DNA of 64,000 nucleotides from contig CALGAN010000002.1 in assembly GCA_937951875.1 (NCBI GenBank), forward strand, positions 1 to 64,000. The letters are read 5' to 3'. A program made the translations under genes and the position numbers. Under the pieces are notes generated by a model. The model was not told where the DNA came from and did not search any database. It was given only the letters and a program-made list of their open reading frames with translations. Origin of the DNA: an uncultured Alkalilimnicola sp. GTDB taxonomy: Bacteria; Pseudomonadota; Gammaproteobacteria; Nitrococcales; AK92. Positions 1 through 6,533 of this stretch are shown here, piece by piece. The first letter of the stretch is position 1, and every line of letters begins with the position of its first letter.

Positions 1-570
1 CGCGAAGTGGTACCGGCGGTGAAGGCCGATCCGCCCGATCTGATCCTGCTCGACCTCATGCTGCCCGGCCGCGACGGGCTGGACATTTGCCGCGAGCTGC
101 GCACCTTCAGCCAGGTGCCGGTGATCATGGTCACCGCGCGGGTGGAGGAGATCGATCGCCTGCTCGGCCTGGAGCTGGGCGCCGACGATTACGTCTGCAA
201 GCCGTTCAGCCCGCGCGAGGTGGTGGCGCGGATCAAGGCGGTCCTGCGCCGTAGCGCGCGCCGCGCCGAGCAGCCGGAGGCCGTGCCGGGGTTGGTGATC
301 GACGAGGAGCGCTACAGCGCCAGCCTGGACGGCAAGCCGCTGGATCTCACGCCGGTGGAGTTCCGCCTGCTCAAGACCTTGGCGTCCAATCCGGGGCGGG
401 TGTTCTCGCGCGATCAGCTGCTGGACAAGCTCTACACCGATCACCGGGTGGTGACCGACCGCACGGTCGACAGTCACGTCAAGAACCTGCGCCGCAAGCT
501 CGAGCAGGCCAATCCGGAGCGCGAGGTGATCCGCTCGGTGTATGGGGTGGGGTACAAGTTCGAGGCGTAG
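1..570 (+). CDS. baeR: BaeR-type response regulator, 5'-truncated by the window edge
   Basis: C-terminal ~190 residues of an OmpR/PhoB-family response regulator; the reading frame is open from base 1, so the true start lies outside the window. The phospho-acceptor Asp sits in LLDLMLPG, followed by the conserved Thr of VTARVEEIDR and the Lys of DDYVCKPFSPREVV. A C-terminal winged helix follows (LTPVEFRLLKTL, VTDRTVDSHVKNLRRKLE, ending SVYGVGYKFEA). The spacing and wording of these blocks match BaeR, the regulator of the BaeSR envelope-stress system that controls efflux genes in enterobacteria. The partner kinase would be expected just outside the window. Family is certain; the BaeR assignment is by similarity only. 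Confidence 0.85.
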   Translation, partial: REVVPAVKADPPDLILLDLMLPGRDGLDICRELRTFSQVPVIMVTARVEEIDRLLGLELGADDYVCKPFSPREVVARIKAVLRRSARRAEQPEAVPGLVIDEERYSASLDGKPLDLTPVEFRLLKTLASNPGRVFSRDQLLDKLYTDHRVVTDRTVDSHVKNLRRKLEQANPEREVIRSVYGVGYKFEA

Positions 571-599
571 CCGCCTCCCCCTCGGGTAACGGCCTTGCC

Positions 600-661
600 C
601 GGCGGAGCCGGCCGCCCCTTGCGGTCGGCTTAGGCGCCCGCCATTCATCGTTGCGGCCTCC
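600..661 (+). repeat. dispersed intergenic repeat, copy A
   Basis: About 60 bases in the 200-base gap after the response regulator resemble a stretch at 2648-2710. Both begin with CGGCGGA, carry CCCTTGCGG, and end with CCCGCCAT followed by TCGTTGCGGCCTCC. The second copy lies inside an inverted-repeat-bounded element; this copy has no obvious terminal repeats. It probably belongs to a genome-wide family of short non-coding repeats. Confidence 0.5.
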
Positions 662-773
662 GCGCGTGGAGCAGCCCACCCTGCGTCGATCGCGCCGCTA
701 GCCGAGCGGAGAGCATCACCCCGGCGCGACCGATCGGACTCGCCGGGAGGCTTGAACGACACGGGAGCCGACT

Positions 774-2621
774 ATGACCCACCCGCAACGGTACTGCGAT
801 CTGGTCATGAAGGGCGGCATTACCAGCGGCATCGTCTATCCCGCCGCCCTGTTGGAGCTTGCCAAGGAATATCGGTTTCGGCACATCGGCGGAGCCTCCG
901 CCGGAGCGATCGCCGGCGCCGCGGCCGCGGCGGCGGAGTATGCCCGCGCCAGCGGGCGCACGGGGGGCTTCGACCGGCTCGCCGAAATGCTCGATTCCCT
1001 TTGCCAGGAGGGGCGCTTGCTGGCGTTGTTCACGCCGCCGCCGGCGACCACGCCCGTTCTGCTGCTGGCGCTCGACCTGCTCAAGCGGCGCAAGGCGCTC
1101 AACGTCTGGATGATCGTTCGGGCGATCTGGACCGTGCTGCGGCGGGAGTTGCCGGGCGAGTGGCAACGCGCCACCCGTACCGGACGCTGGATCGGCGCGC
1201 TGGCCGGTTTGGTCCTGGCATTGGCGCTAGCGCTGGTGTTCGCAGGCGCCGCGGCGCTGCTGCCGGGGCCGGATCTGCAACAACTGCCGGACCAGTTCGC
1301 CTTGGCCGCGTTGGCGCCGATGCTGGCCATGGTGTTGCTGCTGGGCGGGCTCGGCCACGTCTTGATCGGCACCGCGCTGGCGGGGCGGCGGGCGGCGCTG
1401 CTGCTGCACCGGCAGCTCTGCAACGAGCAATGCTTCGGCCTGGTACGCGGGTCGCAAGGCGATGACCCGCCGGACCACGATCCGCTCAAGGCCGGCGGTT
1501 CGCCACGCTATCTCACCGATTGGCTGGAGGCCGAGCTGCAGCGGCTCAGCGGTATCGACTCCGGCGAGACCCTGACCTTCAGCGCGCTGGAAGCGAAAGG
1601 CATCGACCTACAACTGGTCACCACCGATTTAAGCCAAGGCATGCCGGCGCTGCTGCCTTTCAACCAGAACAGCTACATCTTCAACGAGGCGGAATTCCGC
1701 CAGTTGTTCCCCGCGCATGTGGTCAATCACCTCATCGGCAACGCCTACCGGTCGCGGTCGGTGATCTTGCCCGCGGGATACCATTTCCTGCCGCCCGCCG
1801 GGCGCTTGCCGGTGATCGTCGGGGTGCGCATGAGCCTCAGTTTCCCGCTGCTGATCAGCGCCGTGCCGCTCTACTCGGTGCCGCCACGCCTTTATGCCAA
1901 GCGACGCTCGATGCCGCCGCCGCGCCCGTTGATGAAGCTTCGCCCGGAACAACTGCGGCGCCACGTGTTCAGCGACGGCGGCATATCCAGCAATTTTCCG
2001 ATACATTTCTTCGATTCTTTCCTGCCGGAACATCCCACCTTCGGAATCGACCTAGCCTACGGCGCCCGCAAGGACGCCAAGCCCGTGCTGGGCGACGTGA
2101 GCCGCTTCGCCGAGCTGGACCATCACCCCGTTCGCTCGCTCGCCGATTTCTTGCTGCAGATCTGGCACACCGCTCACGAGCACAAGGACCGCGGCCACAA
2201 GAACCTGCCGAGTTATCGCGAGCGCATCGTCACGGTGCCGCTGGCCGACGGCGAGGGCGGGCTGAACCTCGAGATGGATGTGGCGGCGATCAAGGCCGTG
2301 GCGGATAAGGGGCGCTTGGCCGGCAAGGCGGTGCTCGAACAGTTCGACATGGCCAAGCACCGTTGGGTCCGATTCCGGGTGATCATGGCCGAGCTCGAGG
2401 CAAAGCTCATCGCCATGGAGAACGTACTGGCGGAGGTCGATAAGGAGCAGGGGATATTTCACCAGGTCACCGCCTACCGCCTTTCCAACAAGAAGGTGGC
2501 GAGGGCGTGGCTGCGGCAACTGCGCGGTCTCATCGCCGTCTGGCGGGCTCACGATGTCATGATCTACAGGGTTCGCGTCCCGCGGCCGGGTGTGGAGCTC
2601 CGGACCGCGCCGAGGCTTTAG
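774..2621 (+). CDS. patatin-like phospholipase with two membrane helices
   Basis: A 615-residue protein of the patatin family (Ser-Asp dyad lipid acyl hydrolases). The N-terminus carries the glycine-rich oxyanion segment MKGGITSG, then the nucleophile elbow GGASAGAI with Ser at about residue 42. The catalytic Asp is in SDGGISSNFP at about residue 401. Two hydrophobic segments (about residues 142-165 and 175-200) interrupt the catalytic core, so the enzyme is probably membrane-anchored rather than secreted like ExoU. The ATG was chosen because the patatin motifs begin within 15 residues of it. It stands alone, with the repeat element immediately downstream. Substrate is unknown. Confidence 0.8.
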   Translation: MTHPQRYCDLVMKGGITSGIVYPAALLELAKEYRFRHIGGASAGAIAGAAAAAAEYARASGRTGGFDRLAEMLDSLCQEGRLLALFTPPPATTPVLLLALDLLKRRKALNVWMIVRAIWTVLRRELPGEWQRATRTGRWIGALAGLVLALALALVFAGAAALLPGPDLQQLPDQFALAALAPMLAMVLLLGGLGHVLIGTALAGRRAALLLHRQLCNEQCFGLVRGSQGDDPPDHDPLKAGGSPRYLTDWLEAELQRLSGIDSGETLTFSALEAKGIDLQLVTTDLSQGMPALLPFNQNSYIFNEAEFRQLFPAHVVNHLIGNAYRSRSVILPAGYHFLPPAGRLPVIVGVRMSLSFPLLISAVPLYSVPPRLYAKRRSMPPPRPLMKLRPEQLRRHVFSDGGISSNFPIHFFDSFLPEHPTFGIDLAYGARKDAKPVLGDVSRFAELDHHPVRSLADFLLQIWHTAHEHKDRGHKNLPSYRERIVTVPLADGEGGLNLEMDVAAIKAVADKGRLAGKAVLEQFDMAKHRWVRFRVIMAELEAKLIAMENVLAEVDKEQGIFHQVTAYRLSNKKVARAWLRQLRGLIAVWRAHDVMIYRVRVPRPGVELRTAPRL

Positions 2622-2622
2622 A

Positions 2623-2790
2623 GCCCCTCAGTAGATCGGATGAACCGCGGCGGAACCCGCCCTTGCGGGCTGCTGCGGTAAGGGGCCCGCCATGCGTCGT
2701 TGCGGCCTCCTTATGGGGAAGGGCCAGACCGCGTCGGCCGCGCCCAGGGCCGCCCAGCCCCAGCGAGACCCATCCGATCTACTGAGAGGC
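2623..2790. repeat. MITE-like element with 20-bp terminal inverted repeats
   Basis: The left end at 2623-2642 (GCCCCTCAGTAGATCGGATG) is the reverse complement of 2771-2790 with 19 of 20 positions matching, the inner 16 perfectly. The 168-base unit carries the GC-rich block (2648-2710) that resembles the repeat at 600-661. It lies directly after the patatin stop codon and contains no credible ORF. It may be a non-autonomous mobile element or a large transcribed hairpin; no target-site duplication is evident. Confidence 0.6.
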
Positions 2791-2839
2791 GTTTAGCGGC
2801 ACGCCTATCACGTTGGAGAGCTTCCTGGCGATTGTCAGT

Positions 2840-2858
2840 GGCAATGCGAATCGTTATC
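2840..2858 (+). promoter_or_regulatory. Fur-box-like operator upstream of the siderophore receptor
   Basis: GGCAATGCGAATCGTTATC matches the classical 19-bp Fur consensus GATAATGATAATCATTATC at about 14 of 19 positions. The right half AATCGTTATC is strongest. It lies about 340 bases before the receptor start, leaving a long leader (2859-3198) in which no gene is seen. Iron-repressed expression of the downstream receptor is the natural inference. Confidence 0.55.
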
Positions 2859-3198
2859 ATTTTCCCGTTCAGGTGAGCGGCCTCGGCGCGATCGACGATG
2901 CGGTCGGTTGTAAACGGCGAACCATCGTTGCCTGCCGTGGCGAGCGGACGATATCCGCCGAGCATTTCCTCGCGGGGGCGAGATTGCCGGCGATCGGCCA
3001 TGACCGCGAGCGATAGTCTTTCCCTCGCTCCGGTCGCAACGCTCTCCTGAACCGCGCAATTCCATTCGGCCAGCGAGCCGCCGGCAGGCGGTGCGCCGCG
3101 CCGTCGACATAGGCATGGGACTACTACCGCAAGGGTGGCCGCGGCGACATGACCGCCGCGCATTCGCTCCTGCGCAACGAAGTCAAGGAGATCGCGCA

Positions 3199-5316
3199 AT
3201 GCAGTTAAGGAAGAATCGGCTCGCGACCAGTCTCGCCTTGATGGCGGCGTTGCCCGCCACCGGCGTGGCGCAGGAGGGCGGCTCGGACGACGTCGGCCGC
3301 TTGCCGGCGGTGGAGGTCACGGGCGAAGCCGAGGGTGGTTACCGCAGCGACACCACCAGCATCGGCCGCATGGGAGTGACAGAGCTGCGTGACGTGCCGC
3401 AGACGGTGACCGTGATCAATCGCGAAGTGCTCGACGCCCAGAACGCCAATTCGTTGCGCGACGCCCTGCGTTACGTGCCGGGCATCACCATGTCCGCCGG
3501 CGAGGGCGGCAATATCGGCGACAACATCAATCTGCGCGGTTACTCCGCCCGCACCGACTTGTTCCTGGACGGCTTCCGCGACCGCGGCCAGTACGTGCGC
3601 GATACCTTCGCGCTGGACGCGGTCGAGGTGCTCAAGGGGCCGTCGTCCATGCTGTTCGGCCGCGGCTCCACCGGCGGCGTGATCAATCAGGTCAGCAAGG
3701 TGCCTGGCCTGGACGAGTTGCGCCAGATCGACCTCACCGTCGGCACCGAGGACTACTACCGCCTCAGCGCCGACGTGAACCAGCCGATCTCGGACAGCGC
3801 CGCCTTCCGCGTGGCGCTGATGGGTCAGCGCAACGGCTCCACCCGCGACGTGGTGAAGGCCGAGCAATGGGGTATCGCCCCCTCGATCAGTTTCGGGCTG
3901 AAGGGGCCGACCAAGGTCACCCTGTCGGCGCTGGTGCAGCGGCGCGAGGAGATCCCCGACTACGGCTTCCCGTTCGTCGACGGCCGCCCGCTCGACGCCG
4001 ACCGCGACAACTTCTACGGCTTCACCGACGACAGGTACGACCAGGACGTCAACGTGCTCAGCGCGCGCATCGAGCACGAGCTGTCATCGTCGCTGCGGCT
4101 GCGCAACCAGACCCAATACAACGACGTCAGCGTGCACGCCATGCCGACGACGGTGACCAACGCGGGACTCCGCAACCGCCGCGACCGCGAGATCGACGAT
4201 AGCTCCCTGTTCAACCAGACCGACCTGATCGCCAAGTTCGCCACCGGTAGCGTCAAGCACACGCTGACGGCCGGCTTCGAGATCGGCCGCGACGAGTACG
4301 AAAATCAGGGATACGACTGGGGTTCAAGCTCAGCGAGCGCGGAGCCCGGCAATGAACCGCCGATCGACCTCTACAACCCGGTATACGGGCCCATGCCGTC
4401 GGACGTTGCGCGCACGCGAGGCAGCCACACCGAAACCAAAGCCGACACCCTGGCGGCCTACATCGGCGACACCCTGGAACTGAGCGAGCACTGGAAGCTG
4501 GTCGCCGGCCTACGCTGGGACCGCTTCGAAGCGGAGCAGAAGACCGTCAACGCGGCCGGTGAGGTCACCACCGACACCCACCGCACCGATGTCATGACCA
4601 GCTACCGCGCCGGCGTGATCTTCCAGCCCACGATCACCCAGTCCTACTACGTGTCGTACGGCACCTCGTTCAACCCGTCGGCGGAGACCGTGACGCTGAG
4701 CGAGACCAACCAGAGCGTGGAGCCGGAGAAGAATCGCTCGTACGAGATCGGCGCCAAGTGGGATCTGCTGGACGGCGGATTGGCGCTGAACGCGGCGGTG
4801 TTCCGGGTGGAGAAGACCAACGCGCGCAGCACCGATCCGCAAACCGGTACGGTCTCGCTCGACGGCGAGACCCGGGTGCAGGGCTTCGAGTTGGGCATCA
4901 CCGGCAACATCACCGCCGCCTGGCAAGTCTTCGGCGGCTACACCTACCTCGACGGCGAGATTCTCGACCTGACCGAGACGTCCAATAACCAGCCGGTAGC
5001 TCGCGACGGCAACACCCTGCCCAACACGCCCGAGCACACCGCCACCCTGTGGACCACCTACCGCTTCCTGGACGCCTGGGAAGCCGGCGGCGGCGTCGTC
5101 TACAGCAGCGATCGCTACGTGAACAACGCCAACTCCGCCAAGGTGGACGGTTACACTCGGGTCGACGCCACGCTCGCCTACCGCCAGCCGGCGTACGATC
5201 TGCGCCTGAACCTGCTCAACGTCACCGACGAGGAGTATTTCGAAGTGGCCTCCGGCGGCCGCGCCACACCGGCGCAGCGGCGCACGGCCATGCTGACCCT
5301 GAGGTACCGCATGTGA
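3199..5316 (+). CDS. TonB-dependent siderophore receptor (PiuA/Fiu-like)
   Basis: Outer-membrane TonB-dependent receptor, 705 residues from the ATG at 3199, preceded by AAGGAG at 3185-3190. It has an N-terminal signal sequence ending near GVAQ. A plug domain follows (VTELRDVPQTVTVINREVL, LRDALRYVPGI, GGVINQVSK), then a 22-strand-type barrel ending in the aromatic-rich TAMLTLRYRM. The plug wording is that of catecholate siderophore receptors such as Fiu and PiuA. The PiuC-type hydroxylase and the PepSY-reductase directly downstream support this. Several in-frame upstream starts exist, but the ribosome-binding site and signal peptide favour this one. Substrate is inferred from context. Confidence 0.88.
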   Translation: MQLRKNRLATSLALMAALPATGVAQEGGSDDVGRLPAVEVTGEAEGGYRSDTTSIGRMGVTELRDVPQTVTVINREVLDAQNANSLRDALRYVPGITMSAGEGGNIGDNINLRGYSARTDLFLDGFRDRGQYVRDTFALDAVEVLKGPSSMLFGRGSTGGVINQVSKVPGLDELRQIDLTVGTEDYYRLSADVNQPISDSAAFRVALMGQRNGSTRDVVKAEQWGIAPSISFGLKGPTKVTLSALVQRREEIPDYGFPFVDGRPLDADRDNFYGFTDDRYDQDVNVLSARIEHELSSSLRLRNQTQYNDVSVHAMPTTVTNAGLRNRRDREIDDSSLFNQTDLIAKFATGSVKHTLTAGFEIGRDEYENQGYDWGSSSASAEPGNEPPIDLYNPVYGPMPSDVARTRGSHTETKADTLAAYIGDTLELSEHWKLVAGLRWDRFEAEQKTVNAAGEVTTDTHRTDVMTSYRAGVIFQPTITQSYYVSYGTSFNPSAETVTLSETNQSVEPEKNRSYEIGAKWDLLDGGLALNAAVFRVEKTNARSTDPQTGTVSLDGETRVQGFELGITGNITAAWQVFGGYTYLDGEILDLTETSNNQPVARDGNTLPNTPEHTATLWTTYRFLDAWEAGGGVVYSSDRYVNNANSAKVDGYTRVDATLAYRQPAYDLRLNLLNVTDEEYFEVASGGRATPAQRRTAMLTLRYRM

Positions 5317-5341
5317 GGCGTACGCCCCGATAGCGATTGGC

Positions 5342-5371
5342 GCCCCCGCTTCGCCCCGCCGTGGCGGGGGC
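5342..5371 (+). promoter_or_regulatory. intercistronic hairpin between receptor and hydroxylase
   Basis: GCCCCCGC and GCGGGGGC form a perfect 8-bp stem in the 83-base gap between the receptor stop and the next start. No T-run follows, so it is more likely an mRNA-stability or partial-attenuation element than a full terminator. The two genes may still be co-transcribed. Confidence 0.4.
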
Positions 5372-5399
5372 AGTGCAGGAACCAGCGACGGTAAAGACC

Positions 5400-6080
5400 A
5401 TGCTTCTGCAGATTCCCGAAGTTCTCAGCGCCGACGAGGTTCGCCACTGCCGTGAGCAGCTCGCCCAGGCGGATTGGGTCGACGGCCGCGTCACCGCCGG
5501 CTACCAGGGAGCGCAGGTCAAGGACAACCGTCAGCTGCCGGAGGATTCTCCGGTCGCCCGCCGACTGGGCGACCTGATCCTGGCGCGGCTGGAGCGCAAT
5601 CCCACCTTCATCAGCGCCACCCTGCCGGCCAAGGTCTACCCGCCCATGTTCAACCGCTATACAGGCGGCCAGCACTTCGGTAACCACGTCGACAACGCCG
5701 TGCGGCTGCTGCCCGGCACGGGGCAGAAGATCCGCACCGATGTCTCCGCCACGCTGTTCCTGGCCGACCCCGACGAATACGACGGCGGCGAGTTGATCAT
5801 CGAGGACACCTACGGCGTGCAGTCGGTGAAGCTGGCGGCGGGCGACATGGTGGTGTACCCCGCCACCAGCCTGCACCGGGTCGCGCCGGTCACGCGCGGC
5901 ACGCGGCTGGCCTCGTTCTTCTGGATCCAGAGCATGGTGCGCGACGACGCCCGGCGCGCGCTGCTGTTCGACCTCGACATCTCGGTGCAGCGCCTGAACG
6001 AAACCAATGCCGACGCCGAAGCTCGGCTGGCGCTCACCGGCTGCTATCACAACCTGCTGCGCATGTGGGCGGAGACCTAG
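5400..6080 (+). CDS. piuC: PiuC/YbiX-type Fe(II)/2-oxoglutarate PKHD hydroxylase
   Basis: A 226-residue Fe(II)- and 2-oxoglutarate-dependent dioxygenase of the PKHD-type hydroxylase family, the usual size of PiuC. The metal ligands are visible as the His-x-Asp in GNHVDNAVR and the distal His of ATSLHRVAPVTRG, followed by the 2-oxoglutarate-binding Arg. This gene is typically linked to Fiu/PiuA receptors and iron-starvation regulation; its physiological substrate is not settled. The start was placed at the ATG at 5400, giving MLLQIPEVLS, the usual N-terminus of the family, rather than at upstream in-frame codons. Confidence 0.9.
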   Translation: MLLQIPEVLSADEVRHCREQLAQADWVDGRVTAGYQGAQVKDNRQLPEDSPVARRLGDLILARLERNPTFISATLPAKVYPPMFNRYTGGQHFGNHVDNAVRLLPGTGQKIRTDVSATLFLADPDEYDGGELIIEDTYGVQSVKLAAGDMVVYPATSLHRVAPVTRGTRLASFFWIQSMVRDDARRALLFDLDISVQRLNETNADAEARLALTGCYHNLLRMWAET

Positions 6081-6171
6081 TGCCGCCATGAGCGTGAACC
6101 CGTTCCTTGCCGGCATGCCGCGCGCTCGGCGTGAATCGACCGGCACGACGCGCCGCCTCCCGCGGCAGCTG

Positions 6172-6421
6172 CCATGTACCGGTGCGAGCCGGGAAGCGGG
6201 CTGCGGGTTTGAGGCCGGTGTGGTCATTTGTCCGAATCCTGTCGGAAGCCAAAGGCATTCGCGGCGCAGCCGCTCCCACAGGGGAATGGCGGCCGATTTT
6301 CTGTGGGAGATGCCGTGTGCCGGTTGCAAGCGGAACGCGCGCTTTCGGTTTGACGCCGGTCTTGTCTTTCATCCGAATCCTGGCGGCAGCCGAAGGCATT
6401 CGCGGCAAAGCCGCTCCCACG
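6172..6421 (+). repeat. two-copy tandem repeat, period 141 bases, each ending in a REP-like core
   Basis: Two diverged copies of about 110 bases lie at 6172-6282 and 6311-6421. Each runs from a CCGGT-rich start through GTTTGA-GCCGGT and CCGAATCCT to GGCATTCGCGGC and AGCCGCTCCCAC. The last block resembles the REP-family palindromic core common in Pseudomonas and Xanthomonadaceae intergenic regions. The copies fill most of the 453-base gap between piuC and the reductase gene; no gene is seen there. Confidence 0.7.
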
Positions 6422-6444
6422 GCAGAGTGGAAAACGTTTTCCCC

Positions 6445-6474
6445 CTGTGGGAGCGGCTGCGCCGCGAATGCCTT
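6445..6474 (-). repeat. REP-like element in inverted orientation
   Basis: CTGTGGGAGCGGCTGCGCCG, continuing GCGAATGCCTT, is the reverse complement of the REP core ending the tandem copies (6251-6282 and 6392-6420). Transcribed with copy 2 it could fold into a long stem over about 80 bases. It lies 60 bases upstream of the reductase start. Confidence 0.65.
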
Positions 6475-6533
6475 TCCCGCTCGCCCTCGGCAGCTACCGC
6501 TTTAACTCGCCTCATCAAGTCGGAAACCGCAAC

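Noticed and set aside
2711..3199. 162-residue minus-strand ORF in the leader of the siderophore receptor
   Set aside because: No domain, signal or ribosome site; covers the Fur-box region and part of the inverted-repeat element.
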